NCBI GenBank assembly: GCA_031279515.1
Contig: JAITII010000073.1
Span: forward strand, 1-42,296
Source of the DNA: Deltaproteobacteria bacterium
Lineage (GTDB): Bacteria > Desulfobacterota > Desulfarculia > Adiutricales > Adiutricaceae
Direction: 5' to 3'
DNA: 42,296 bases
Numbering within the stretch: the first letter of the stretch is position 1; each line of letters opens with the position of its first letter. The notes under the pieces are model-generated. The model was not told where the DNA came from, did not search any database, and saw only the letters and a list, made by a program, of their open reading frames with translations. A program made the translations under genes and the position numbers. Shown here in pieces: positions 8,797 through 17,465 of this stretch.

Positions 8797-9519
8797 ATGC
8801 TCCTCATTCCGGCTATAGATCTAAAGGATGGGAAATGCGTGCGCCTATTTAAAGGACGCTTTGACAAGACCACTGTCTACGGAGACGACCCTGCCGCCAT
8901 GGCAGAACGCTGGGCCGAAGCCGGAGCTGAGCTCATTCACCTGGTGGACCTTGACGCCTCCTTAGGAAAGACTACTAACCGCGCTGCCATCAAAGCCATC
9001 CGAGACAGGGTAAAGGTTCCCTTAGAGCTGGGCGGAGGCATCAAAGACCTGGGCGCTGTGGAGTATTTTTTGGACCTGGGGATAGAAAGGCTCATCATGG
9101 GCACGGCTATCTCGGAGAACCCCGACCTGGTGCGCAAATCCGCCGAGCTCTATCCAGGGCAGATTGTAGCTGCCTTAGATTCTTCCGGCTTGACTCTAAA
9201 GACCTGGGGTTGGCTCAAAGACGGGGGAAATCTCTTAATTGCGGCTAGCAGCCTTAAAGACCTGGGGATCTCTTACGTCATCCACACCGATATTGAAAGG
9301 GACGGTACCCGCGAGGGTCCCAACATCGAGCTGGCCGCCCAAGTGGCAAAAGTATCTTCCCTTCCCACAATAATCTCCGGAGGGATTGCAACTCTGGATG
9401 ACCTAATAAGGATAAAACAGATAGCACCGCAACTCTACGGAGTCATCTCTGGAAAGGCCTTATATACCGAAGACCTTAACTTTACTAAAGGAAAAGCGAT
9501 ACTTAGTGAATATAATTAA
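8797..9519 (+). CDS. hisA: ProFAR isomerase HisA
   Basis: A 240-residue TIM-barrel isomerase that opens the ribose ring of ProFAR in histidine synthesis. The two catalytic aspartates are visible in PAIDLKDGKCVRL (residue 8 region) and in HTDIERDGT. The phosphate-binding elements LGGGIKDL and SGGIATLDDL are intact, as in HisA rather than HisF. The start was set to the ATG at 8797, which gives the universal N-terminus MLLIPAIDL; a longer in-frame reading would begin inside hisB (8740). A terminator follows at 9531-9589, so the ilv-his unit ends here. Confidence 0.95.
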   Translation: MLLIPAIDLKDGKCVRLFKGRFDKTTVYGDDPAAMAERWAEAGAELIHLVDLDASLGKTTNRAAIKAIRDRVKVPLELGGGIKDLGAVEYFLDLGIERLIMGTAISENPDLVRKSAELYPGQIVAALDSSGLTLKTWGWLKDGGNLLIAASSLKDLGISYVIHTDIERDGTREGPNIELAAQVAKVSSLPTIISGGIATLDDLIRIKQIAPQLYGVISGKALYTEDLNFTKGKAILSEYN

Positions 9520-9530
9520 AGAACTCCTTT

Positions 9531-9589
9531 AGAAAAAAGGGGCACCTTTATCTTGCTAGATAAGATAATAAGCGGCCCTTTTCTTTTTA
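9531..9589 (+). terminator. Rho-independent terminator after hisA
   Basis: A two-part stem: the outer arms 9532-9543 (GAAAAAAGGGGC) and 9572-9583 (GCGGCCCTTTTC) pair imperfectly, and the inner arms TTATCTT (9548-9554) and AAGATAA (9562-9568) pair exactly. A run of five T follows at 9584-9588. It lies 12 bp after the hisA stop. Confidence 0.7.
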
Positions 9590-10242
9590 TGATTTTTTAA
9601 TTAGCATTCAAATAGCTCTCTGTAGCTATCACGTTTTCCCATAAAAAATCCTTTGCTAAGAGTTTTTAATTTTCTTTATTGAAAGGCTTTTTGTTTTATT
9701 CAATATTTTTTTAGTTTTTTTCATAATCATGGGGCTTTAAATTTTAGAAAATATCTATCAATTCTATCAAATCTTGCAAATCTATCAATTCAAATCTTGC
9801 AAATCTTGCAAATCTTGCAAATCTCTCAAAAAGTTCTTTAAATTCGAGCTAGCTCTTTTTTGTACGAGAAGATAAAAAGTATTTCATTTTTACGCGGTAA
9901 ATTTAGCATTACTGGCTCTCCAATAAAAATCTTACTACCTTAAATAAAGTAGAGCCAAATTAAAGGGCTAAAAAAAATTTCAATGACAATTTTCCCCTAA
10001 CTTAAGGTGAGCTAAAAAGATCTAACCTATGGAGAAAGTAAGAGCTAAGATTTTAGGCTTAGCACTTTTACAAAAATTCCTATGCTACTTTTCCAGTTTC
10101 TGGGCTATAGCATTAAAGACTTCCCTTATTAGCCTCTTTTAGGCAAAGAGCCGGGGGAGGCTTTCTAAGCTCCAAAAGATCGAGTAAAATTCTAGAAGAT
10201 TAGTAAAATTCACAAATTATTTGTCTAGTTAGAAAAAACAGT
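9590..10242. other. AT-rich spacer before mutS2
   Basis: A 0.65 kb gene-free stretch. It contains the 9-bp tandem array at 9751-9830, described separately. The rest is AT-rich with many short homopolymer runs. I see no convincing promoter pair, RNA gene or reading frame. The mutS2 promoter must lie here or be weak. Confidence 0.5.
9751..9830. repeat. 9-bp tandem repeat array
   Basis: Units of AAATCTTGC repeat with a 9-bp period. Exact copies start at 9769, 9792, 9801 and 9110 offset equivalents at 9110 are not implied; the last exact copy starts at 9810 and a variant AAATCTCTC starts at 9819. Variant units with CTATCAA occur at 9751-9790. The array lies upstream of mutS2. Confidence 0.8.
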
Positions 10243-12627
10243 ATGATGACTGAAACCCACGACAGCCAAGACCCTTTAGAGCGGGAATACCTGCAATACT
10301 TGGATTATATAGCCCTTAAGACCCAGTCGGACCCGGGGGCCCAAAAGGCCCTGGAACTTCACCCAAATCTCTCACCGGAGGAAATACTTCATTCCTTTGA
10401 CATCTTAGATGAGGCACGGGCCGTAGTCTTGAGAGCTGGAAGGCCGCCCCTTTCGGCACACCTAGATTTAGGAAAGCTTTTGGATCACTTGGGACGTGAG
10501 GGCTCAGTTTTAAGTCCCACTGAGCTCATCCTGTTAAAAGGAGAGGCTCAGACCAGCCGGGACGTCAAGGCCTTTTTTGAGCCCATGGAGGAAATTGCCC
10601 CCCTCTTATATGCCCAGGCTATGGAATTGGGTGATTACGCGGACTTTTTAAGGGAGATGGAACATAGTATCTCCCCAGATGGGGAGATCTTAGATAGTGC
10701 CTCCCCTGAACTAATGCGGGTAAGGCAAGAGGCCTCTTTAGCTAAAAAAGAGCTCTCTCTAAAACTTGTCTCTCTCATGCGCTCCCAAGAATTTAGCTCT
10801 ATTGTGCGCGATGAGATAGTAACTATGCGCCAGGACCGCTTTGTCATCCCGGTGCGCGCAGGGGCAGGGAAAAACCGAGGGCTCATCCACGACTGGTCCC
10901 AATCCGGCCAGACGGCTTATCTGGAGCCTTTGGAGACTGTAGAAGACAATAACCACCTGGCTTACCTAAAGGCCAAAGAAAAAAACGAGATAGAGAGGAT
11001 CCTCTACCGGCTTTCCGCCTTAGGAAGGGTAGCTGCCACCTCAATGGAGCACTCAGCTAAGATACTTACTTTCATGGACCTCTATCTCACCTTGGGCCGC
11101 ATAGCTATAGAAGCCCATGCCATCAGGCCAAATTATCTCCCTGGCGCAGGCCTTCGCATCCTGGGCCTGCGCCATCCCCTCTTGGAAGAGACCTTGGCCG
11201 CCCAAAAGCGGAAGATGACCCCCTTGGATTTCTTTATCGACCCTAAGGCTCCGCTTTTGGTTATCTCCGGGCTCAATACCGGGGGGAAAACAGTAGCTCT
11301 AAAGACCTTGGGCTTAAATCTGCTCCTGGCTAAAAGCGGCCTCTTTATCCACGCCAAAGAGGACTCCCAGGTGGATCTGCCAGAGCGGATCCTAGCTGTC
11401 ATGGGCGATAGCCAAGATATAGCCTCCGATCTTTCCACCTTTTCCGGCCATGTCTTAAAACTAATAGAAGTCTTAAAAGAGGCAGGTCAAGGCTCTTTGA
11501 TACTTTTAGACGAATTGGGCGGGGGCACGGACCCAGCCGAAGGCGCGGCCTTGGCCCTTTCTGTCCTGGAATACCTTTTACAAAGCGGGGCCTGGGTCTT
11601 GGCTGCCACCCACTTCCATTTGGTTAAGACTTGGGCAGCTCTTACCCCAGGCGTCGTCTCCGTTGCTGTAAATAGTAAGACCGATGGGTCTCCGGCCTAC
11701 GGTCTAGCCTATGGCACCCCGGGCCTGTCTGGGGGTCTGGCCATGGCAGGGCGCTTAGGCCTTCCCCAACATTTATTGGAAAGGGCAAAAGGCTATTTAG
11801 ATGAGGGACATCAGAAGTCCTTAGAGCTCTTGGAAAAGCTGGAAGAGGCCAGAGGTGAACTAATTAGGGAAAAGGAGCTCTTGGAGACGGAAAGGTTCTC
11901 CCTTGTAAAGTCCCTTTCCGAGAGCAAGGACCTCTATGCCAGAGAAGTGGAGCGCTTAAAAAGAGAATCCAAGGATAGGGACATCCGCATGAAGATGGCC
12001 CTTTCAAGGTACCGCCTGGGCTTTGAAGAGCTCAAAGACGAGGTGAAAAAGGCCCTTAAAAGCGGGGAAAAACCCAACCCAGTCTCCATTGGGGTCACCC
12101 GCTCCAAGCTGGAAAAGGAGTTCTTGGAGGCCAGAGCGATAGATATTATCCCGGAAGAAATAGTCCCGGCCCCCCAAGACCTAAACATCGGAGATGAGGT
12201 TTTTATCCGCAAGCTTAAGCAATATGGCACTATAAGCTCCTGGAACCACCAGAGGGGGGAAGGTACTGTCACCAGCGGGAAGGTAGTAGTAAAGGCCAAG
12301 CTTGTGGAATTGGGAAAGGGACGCAAGAAAAAAGGTGTGAAGTCCGGAGCAATAAATATCTCCGTAAGCCCAAGGGATAACCCATTTTCCACTTTAAATC
12401 TCTTGGGGCGCACAGTGGACGAGGCAATAGATGAGATAGATAGGGAGATAGACAGGACTATACTTTCCGGAGGGGAAACCTTGACCATCATCCACGGCAC
12501 TGGCACAGGTAAATTAAAGAGCGGCATTTTAGACTTTTTGCGCAAACACCCCAAGGTACTGGATTTTAAAAGTCCATTGGACGCGCCAGGGGGCCAGGGG
12601 GTAACGGAGGTCCATTTGGATCTCTAG
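10243..12627 (+). CDS. mutS2: MutS2 family ATPase with Smr domain
   Basis: A 794-residue MutS2. It lacks the mismatch-recognition domain of MutS and is linked to suppression of homologous recombination and, in Bacillus, to rescue of collided ribosomes. Visible parts are the core/lever helices, Walker A GLNTGGKT (343-350), Walker B LILLDELGGGTDPAEG near 418-434, a long charged coiled coil (about 510-605), a KOW-like segment near 645-690 and the C-terminal Smr domain with HGTGTG (751-756). The usual LDLRG motif at the start of Smr reads LNLLGR (718-723), which could affect nuclease activity. The start is ATG at 10243 or the next codon. It is followed 125 bp later by infA, which has its own promoter. 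Confidence 0.95.
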   Translation: MMTETHDSQDPLEREYLQYLDYIALKTQSDPGAQKALELHPNLSPEEILHSFDILDEARAVVLRAGRPPLSAHLDLGKLLDHLGREGSVLSPTELILLKGEAQTSRDVKAFFEPMEEIAPLLYAQAMELGDYADFLREMEHSISPDGEILDSASPELMRVRQEASLAKKELSLKLVSLMRSQEFSSIVRDEIVTMRQDRFVIPVRAGAGKNRGLIHDWSQSGQTAYLEPLETVEDNNHLAYLKAKEKNEIERILYRLSALGRVAATSMEHSAKILTFMDLYLTLGRIAIEAHAIRPNYLPGAGLRILGLRHPLLEETLAAQKRKMTPLDFFIDPKAPLLVISGLNTGGKTVALKTLGLNLLLAKSGLFIHAKEDSQVDLPERILAVMGDSQDIASDLSTFSGHVLKLIEVLKEAGQGSLILLDELGGGTDPAEGAALALSVLEYLLQSGAWVLAATHFHLVKTWAALTPGVVSVAVNSKTDGSPAYGLAYGTPGLSGGLAMAGRLGLPQHLLERAKGYLDEGHQKSLELLEKLEEARGELIREKELLETERFSLVKSLSESKDLYAREVERLKRESKDRDIRMKMALSRYRLGFEELKDEVKKALKSGEKPNPVSIGVTRSKLEKEFLEARAIDIIPEEIVPAPQDLNIGDEVFIRKLKQYGTISSWNHQRGEGTVTSGKVVVKAKLVELGKGRKKKGVKSGAINISVSPRDNPFSTLNLLGRTVDEAIDEIDREIDRTILSGGETLTIIHGTGTGKLKSGILDFLRKHPKVLDFKSPLDAPGGQGVTEVHLDL

Positions 12628-12649
12628 CTAGCTAATTGCCAGGGCGCCC

Positions 12650-12678
12650 TTGAATCAAAAAGACATTGGGGTTATAAT
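12650..12678 (+). promoter_or_regulatory. Sigma-70 promoter of infA
   Basis: TTGAAT (12650-12655), 17-bp spacer, TATAAT (12673-12678). The predicted transcript start near 12685 leaves a leader of about 68 nt before the infA ATG and lies just after the mutS2 stop. Confidence 0.75.
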
Positions 12679-12752
12679 AAATGGCCTCCATAAGAGGCCA
12701 CCTCTTTGGAGAGCTAAGGACTATTTTGTCCTATTACACATTAAGGAGCATA

Positions 12753-12971
12753 ATGACCCGCGAAGATCTTATAAAACTCGAAGGCCGCGTCACCAATACC
12801 TATGGTGACGGACGCATGGAAGTGGAAACCGTAGACGGTGTGCGGATAAGAGCCATGCTCTCCGGTCGCTTGAAACGCTTTAAAATAAGGGTACTTTTAG
12901 GTGATCGGGTGGAAGTTGCGGTCTCTCCATACGATCCTACCCATGGCCTCATTACCTACAGGTTGAAATAA
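12753..12971 (+). CDS. infA: Translation initiation factor IF-1
   Basis: A 72-residue OB-fold protein that binds the 30S A-site during initiation. The N-terminus MTREDLIKLEGRV and the C-terminal GDRVEVAVSPYDPTHGLITYRLK match IF-1. The central part is divergent (RIRAMLSGRLKRFKIRVLL instead of the usual hisGkmRknyIRil). The start was moved from an upstream in-frame ATG (12681) to 12753. The upstream ATG would fall at the predicted transcript start, whereas 12753 has a ribosome binding site (AAGGAG) and gives the family N-terminus. It is a single-gene unit bounded by its own promoter and terminator. Confidence 0.92.
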   Translation: MTREDLIKLEGRVTNTYGDGRMEVETVDGVRIRAMLSGRLKRFKIRVLLGDRVEVAVSPYDPTHGLITYRLK

Positions 12972-12988
12972 GCCCCCTTGGTTATTAA

Positions 12989-13025
12989 GGCCCCCCAGAG
13001 CGACGGCTCCGGGGCATTTTTTTTG
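12989..13025 (+). terminator. Rho-independent terminator after infA
   Basis: A GC-rich hairpin (GCCCCCCAGAGC, loop GAC, GGCTCCGGGGC) with two internal mismatches is followed by a run of eight T starting at 13017. It is 18 bp after the infA stop. Confidence 0.85.
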
Positions 13026-13076
13026 CTTTAGGCCCTCTTGCCTTTTTTAGCTAATTTATGCCCCTAAATTGGTGCC

Positions 13077-13148
13077 CTAGTCTGCCCACTAGTTTGCACC
13101 CTAGTTTGCCCACTAGTCTCCCCACTAGTCTGCGCCTTAGTCTTGGGG
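13077..13148. repeat. 12-bp CTAG-phased tandem repeat array
   Basis: Six units with an exact 12-bp period, consensus CTAGTCTGCCCA. CTAG starts at 13077, 13089, 13101, 13113 and 13125; the sixth unit begins TTAG at 13137. An open frame across it (13058-13240) is simply translated repeat and was not called as a gene. Confidence 0.9.
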
Positions 13149-13248
13149 AGTATTGCCGCCTCTATAGCTGCTTGTGCCTTTACTTTAGGCGCCCCCCATT
13201 AGCCGCTAAGCTGTGCCTTGGCTATGAAATATTTGAATAATCTTTCTC

Positions 13249-13294
13249 TAAATTTCATATTAATATATAATTTATACTAACAATATGAAATTTA
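13249..13294. repeat. Perfect 13-bp inverted repeat upstream of ftsH
   Basis: Arms TAAATTTCATATT (13249-13261) and AATATGAAATTTA (13282-13294) are exact reverse complements around a 20-bp AT-rich centre. It lies about 100 bp upstream of the predicted ftsH promoter. It has no T-run typical of a terminator, so it could be an operator or a cruciform. Confidence 0.8.
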
Positions 13295-13392
13295 TCTAAA
13301 TATAATAGATTTTATATAGTTTTCCCAAGTCTGATTTGACCCAGCGCCTCTTGACTTTGGGGCTTTTATTTTATACACCAGTTGCTTAAAAG

Positions 13393-13421
13393 TTGAAAAG
13401 AAGCCCAGTTTGGCGTATAAA
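13393..13421 (+). promoter_or_regulatory. Sigma-70 promoter of the ftsH operon
   Basis: TTGAAA (13393-13398), 17-bp spacer, TATAAA (13416-13421). The predicted start near 13428 leaves a leader of about 88 nt before the TTG start codon of ftsH. Confidence 0.65.
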
Positions 13422-13515
13422 TATTTCGTGTCAAAGCTATGATGATGGTCTTTTTTTTACATTTTGAACTTTTTTCCAAGCTTTTTTATAACCCGCCTTT
13501 TGAGAGCAAAATAAT

Positions 13516-15570
13516 TTGAATACATTTTCCCGCAACCTAATAATATGGGCCTTGATAGTCCTTGTTATCTTGGGACTATTCAACTACTTCAAACCCACCG
13601 AAGACGTCACCCGCCAAAGCTACTCCCAGGTATTTGAGGCTATAAGTAAAGGGGAGGTCTCCGAGGCCACCCTGTCCCAAGGCGAGATAGTCGTCACCTT
13701 TAAAGACTCCAAGGCCCACTGGACTGCCTACATGCCCTATGACGAGGCCCTGCTTCCCACCCTAAGGGAGCAGAACGTCAAGTTAACCGTAGCTCCCCCT
13801 CCCTCTACCCATTGGTATACCTTTTTAGGTGGTCTCTTTCAGATCATCTTGCTAGTGGTGGTCTTTCTCTTTTTCATGCGCCAAATGCAAGGCGGAGGCA
13901 AGGCTATGACCTTTGCCAAGAGCCGGGCCAAGATGCTCTCCGACGAGCAGAAAAAAGTTACCTTCGAAGATGTTGCTGGTATTGAGGAGGCCAAGGGGGA
14001 ACTGGAGGAAATAATTGACTTTTTAAGGGAGCCAGGTAAATTTGTGCGCCTGGGAGGCCGGATCCCCAAAGGGGTACTCTTGATGGGGGCACCCGGTACA
14101 GGCAAGACCTTACTGGCCCGTGCCATAGCCGGAGAAGCCGGAGTTCCCTTCTTTTCCATAAGCGGCTCAGATTTCGTGGAGATGTTCGTGGGCGTGGGGG
14201 CCTCCAGGGTGAGGGACATGTTCGCCCAGGCCAAGAAAAATAGCCCCTGCATCCTCTTTATCGATGAGATAGATGCCGTGGGACGCCACCGCGGGGCAGG
14301 CTTGGGGGGAGGACACGACGAAAGGGAGCAGACCTTAAATCAGCTCCTAGTGGAAATGGACGGTTTTGAGCCCAATGATGCACTCATCATCATCGCTGCC
14401 ACCAACCGCCCGGACGTCTTAGATCCAGCCCTCCTGCGCCCTGGCCGCTTTGACCGCCAGGTGGTGGTGCCTGTTCCTGATGTACGCGGCAGAGAACAGA
14501 TCTTAAAGGTCCACAGCAAAAAAGTTCCCCTAGCTTCCAGCGTGAGTCTTATGACAGTGGCCAGGGGAACCCCTGGATTTTCCGGAGCCGACCTCGAGAA
14601 CCTCATCAATGAAGCCGCCTTAATGGCGGCCCGCCTCAATAAGGAAGAGGTGGAGGGCTCCGATCTGGAGGCCGCCAGGGACAAGATTATGATGGGCGTG
14701 GAGCGCAAGAGCCTCATCATGAGCGAGGCGGAAAAGAAGACCACGGCCTGGCACGAGGCAGGCCACACCTTGGTTGCCCTCCTCTTACCCTATTCCGATC
14801 CCCTCCACAAGGTCTCTATCATACCCAGGGGCAGGGCCTTAGGTGTCACACAGTATTTGCCAACCGAGGACAAGTACACCTTTAGCCGGGATTTCTTTAA
14901 GACCAGGCTGGCTATCTTAATGGGCGGCAGAGTGGCTGAGGAGTTGGCCTTAAACCAGATGACCACAGGGGCTGGCAATGACATAGAAAGGGCCACCAAG
15001 CTCGCCCACAATATGGTCTGTCGCTATGGCATGAGCGAGGTCTTAGGCCCCTTGACCTTTGGCAAACAAGAGGACCAGATCTTCTTAGGCCGGGAAATAG
15101 CCCAGCATAGGGATTATTCCGAAGAGACGGCCCAGCGTATAGATGCCGAGGTAAATTCCTTAGTCTTAAGCGGCTACGAAAAGGCCAAGGAACTTATTAG
15201 CCGTTACATGGACGTATTAAAGACCCTAGCCGAGCTCCTTTTGGAAAGGGAGACCATAGACGCCTACGAGGCGGTAGATATTGCCAGAGACGCCATCTTA
15301 GCCGAGGGCCTTCCCATTCCCGAGGTGGCTGAATCCTTAGACCCTGAAGCTGAGCACGAGGAAGGGAGCAAACGCTCCAAATCCTCCGGCTCCAAGAAAT
15401 CCTCTTCTTCCGACAAGAGGGGCCAAAAGCAAAGCTCTAGTAAGGACGAGGACGAGGACGAAGATGATCCCGGCGATAAGGATAGCTATGAGATTCCCGA
15501 AGAAGATGATGATCTTAATTCCGTCTCGCTCTCCAAAAAAAATAACAAAAACGACACACCTCCCTCTTAA
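13516..15570 (+). CDS. ftsH: ATP-dependent zinc metalloprotease FtsH
   Basis: A 684-residue membrane-bound AAA+ protease that degrades membrane and regulatory proteins. It has two membrane helices (about 7-25 and 101-121) flanking a small periplasmic domain. Walker A is GAPGTGKT (191-198), Walker B ILFIDEID near 246-253, the second region of homology [20 protein letters not shown] near 295-314, zinc site HEAGH (413-417) and third ligand D489. The TTG start is supported by the standard N-terminus [15 protein letters not shown]. The C-terminal 75 residues are an unusual low-complexity tail, first serine/lysine-rich, then acidic ([13 protein letters not shown]). It leads an operon; folP starts 9 bp after its stop. 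Confidence 0.97.
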   Translation: MNTFSRNLIIWALIVLVILGLFNYFKPTEDVTRQSYSQVFEAISKGEVSEATLSQGEIVVTFKDSKAHWTAYMPYDEALLPTLREQNVKLTVAPPPSTHWYTFLGGLFQIILLVVVFLFFMRQMQGGGKAMTFAKSRAKMLSDEQKKVTFEDVAGIEEAKGELEEIIDFLREPGKFVRLGGRIPKGVLLMGAPGTGKTLLARAIAGEAGVPFFSISGSDFVEMFVGVGASRVRDMFAQAKKNSPCILFIDEIDAVGRHRGAGLGGGHDEREQTLNQLLVEMDGFEPNDALIIIAATNRPDVLDPALLRPGRFDRQVVVPVPDVRGREQILKVHSKKVPLASSVSLMTVARGTPGFSGADLENLINEAALMAARLNKEEVEGSDLEAARDKIMMGVERKSLIMSEAEKKTTAWHEAGHTLVALLLPYSDPLHKVSIIPRGRALGVTQYLPTEDKYTFSRDFFKTRLAILMGGRVAEELALNQMTTGAGNDIERATKLAHNMVCRYGMSEVLGPLTFGKQEDQIFLGREIAQHRDYSEETAQRIDAEVNSLVLSGYEKAKELISRYMDVLKTLAELLLERETIDAYEAVDIARDAILAEGLPIPEVAESLDPEAEHEEGSKRSKSSGSKKSSSSDKRGQKQSSSKDEDEDEDDPGDKDSYEIPEEDDDLNSVSLSKKNNKNDTPPS

Positions 15571-15579
15571 AAACCGCCT

Positions 15580-16482
15580 ATGAGCACCATGCCGCAAATC
15601 TCACAAAGGCCCACCTCGCTTAGCTGGTCCCACCCCGATGGGCGCAGTTTTACCTTGGATCTTACAAGGCCTAGGATCATGGGCATAGTTAATATCACCC
15701 CTGACTCCTTTTCCGACGGGGGGCTCCACTATGAAAGCAATGCTGCCATAGAAAAGGCTAGATGCCATCTTTTAGAAGGGGCTGATATCCTGGACTTGGG
15801 CGCAGAGACCACCCGCCCTGGATCCCTTCCTACCCCGGAGGCCGAAGAGTGGCGGCGTTTGGAACCGGTTTTAAGCTCTCTTGTGGCCTCCAATAGCAAT
15901 GCCCCCATTTCCGTGGATACCTACAAGGCCTCCATAGCGGCCAAGGCCATAGACGCTGGGGCTGCCATTGTCAATGACATCTATGCCGGCCGCAAAGACC
16001 CGGAGATCTTATCCGTAGCTGCGGAAAAAGGGGTTCCCATTATCTTAATGCATATGCAGGGCGAGCCTCGCACTATGCAACTTGAGCCCCATTACAAGGA
16101 CGTGGTAAAGGAAGTTCGGGACTTCCTTTTGGAAAGGGCCCTAGCAGCTGAAAGCGCCGGGGTCCCAAAGGAACATATCATCTTAGACCCTGGCCTGGGT
16201 TTTGGGAAAAATACTGACCATAACCTTCTGCTCTTACGCAATCTCTATGAGGTCTATCCCACAGGTTACATTAGCCTCATGGCCCTTTCCCGCAAGGCCT
16301 TTTTGGGAAAGCTCTTAGATGGAATCCCGCCCCTGGAAAGGGACTACGCAACAGCTACAGCTTCTGCCATCGCGGTCTTCCAAGGGGCACAGCTGGTGCG
16401 CGTCCACAATACGGCACCCACCCTTGAGGCCTTGAAAGTAGCCTGGCGCATTTCCCAAGGCACCCTCCATGAATGGAGCTAA
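15580..16482 (+). CDS. folP: Dihydropteroate synthase
   Basis: A 300-residue TIM-barrel enzyme that joins p-aminobenzoate to dihydropterin pyrophosphate in folate synthesis. Conserved signatures are IMGIVNITPDSFSDGG (near 30-45), DILDLGAETTRPG, ISVDTYKASIA, VNDI, ILDPGLGFGKNTDHN and the SRKAFLG loop. The start may be the listed ATG or the ATG three codons later. It sits 9 bp behind ftsH and ahead of cdaA, an arrangement I associate with deltaproteobacteria. All catalytic motifs appear intact. Confidence 0.95.
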   Translation: MSTMPQISQRPTSLSWSHPDGRSFTLDLTRPRIMGIVNITPDSFSDGGLHYESNAAIEKARCHLLEGADILDLGAETTRPGSLPTPEAEEWRRLEPVLSSLVASNSNAPISVDTYKASIAAKAIDAGAAIVNDIYAGRKDPEILSVAAEKGVPIILMHMQGEPRTMQLEPHYKDVVKEVRDFLLERALAAESAGVPKEHIILDPGLGFGKNTDHNLLLLRNLYEVYPTGYISLMALSRKAFLGKLLDGIPPLERDYATATASAIAVFQGAQLVRVHNTAPTLEALKVAWRISQGTLHEWS

Positions 16483-16561
16483 ATGAAGAGCAGGCCTTTT
16501 TAAAAAAAGCTTTAATAGTAAACTCATCAATCATAAGCCCTCACGATTAAGCTAAAAAAAG

Positions 16562-17386
16562 ATGATCCTAGACCGTTTCCCCAAATTATTAGACTCCATG
16601 ATGTCCATGCGCTGGGAAGACTTCCTGGACATCTTTCTGGTGGGACTTATCATTTACCAAATCATCCGTTTGGTGAAAGGTACCCGCAGTTTCCAGGTCA
16701 TTGTGGGGATTATCTTAGTCTTGGTGGCTTATTACCTGGCCCTCCAGTTCCAGCTGTTAACCCTTACCTGGCTCCTTTCTTCTTTTATTGCTAACATCTT
16801 CTTAGTAACTGTAGTCCTCTTTTCCACGGATATAAGGAGGGGCCTGGCCAGGGCCGGACGCTTTTCCCGTTCCTCCAAGGGCAATTCCTCCACAGTGGAG
16901 GCCATCAACGAGGTGGTGCGCGCTGCCTTTTTCATGGCGGAAAAGCGCATAGGGGCCCTCATAGTCTTTGAGCGCCGGGTGAGCCTGGGCGAATACATGG
17001 AGTCAGCAGCGAGGCTTTCCGCCGTGGTCTCAGATAGGCTCTTACTTGCCATCTTTAATACCCATGCCCCTTTACACGACGGCGCAGTCATCATCCAAGA
17101 CGGGCGCCTGGAGGTGGCAGGCTCCTTTTTGCCCTTGCTGCCTGCGGAAGACAATGTGAGCCGTTTTTTTGGTACCCGCCACAGGGCGGCAATAGGTCTT
17201 TCCAGAGAGACAGATGCGGTAATAGTTGTGGTCTCAGAAGAGAGGGGACTGGTTTCCCTGGTACGGGACGGGGAGGTGGAGGTGATGATGGGAGCCGGCT
17301 CTTTAAGAGATAAGCTACTTACCCTCTTGGGCTTTCCTGCGGTGAAAAAAGGAAAGCCAGTAGCCAAAACCGTTCCCTTAGGTTAG
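16562..17386 (+). CDS. cdaA: Diadenylate cyclase CdaA
   Basis: A 274-residue membrane enzyme making cyclic di-AMP from two ATP. Three N-terminal hydrophobic helices (about 20-38, 43-62 and 68-88) precede a DAC domain. The catalytic motifs are intact: DGA at 173-175 (HDGAVII) and RHR at 206-208 (GTRHRAAIGLS). The following ybbR-like gene (CdaR) and glmM are its standard partners and modulators. The ATG has only a weak ribosome binding site. In such bacteria c-di-AMP governs potassium and osmotic balance and cell-wall status; this is family knowledge, not shown here. Confidence 0.95.
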   Translation: MILDRFPKLLDSMMSMRWEDFLDIFLVGLIIYQIIRLVKGTRSFQVIVGIILVLVAYYLALQFQLLTLTWLLSSFIANIFLVTVVLFSTDIRRGLARAGRFSRSSKGNSSTVEAINEVVRAAFFMAEKRIGALIVFERRVSLGEYMESAARLSAVVSDRLLLAIFNTHAPLHDGAVIIQDGRLEVAGSFLPLLPAEDNVSRFFGTRHRAAIGLSRETDAVIVVVSEERGLVSLVRDGEVEVMMGAGSLRDKLLTLLGFPAVKKGKPVAKTVPLG

Positions 17387-17465
17387 GCCATACTTGTGGT
17401 TTAAAGCCCATAGGCCTTTCCTGTTTCTGCCTCCAATAGCTACATTTAACAAATGAAATCTAAAC

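Larger units (their letters stand above)
13149..13515. promoter_or_regulatory. ftsH upstream region
   Basis: This gene-free stretch between the 12-bp repeat array and ftsH contains an AT-rich perfect inverted repeat (13249-13294) and a good sigma-70 promoter (13393-13421), each listed separately. No heat-shock sigma-32 type promoter (CTTGAA with CCCCAT) was seen, although ftsH is heat-regulated in several bacteria. Confidence 0.5.

Noticed and set aside
12681-12752. N-terminal extension of IF-1
   Set aside because: It would begin at or before the predicted transcript start and has no family counterpart; the ATG at 12753 has a proper ribosome binding site.
13058-13240. 60-codon open frame after infA
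   Set aside because: Its N-terminal half is a translation of the 12-bp repeat array (SLPTSL repeats); no ribosome binding site.
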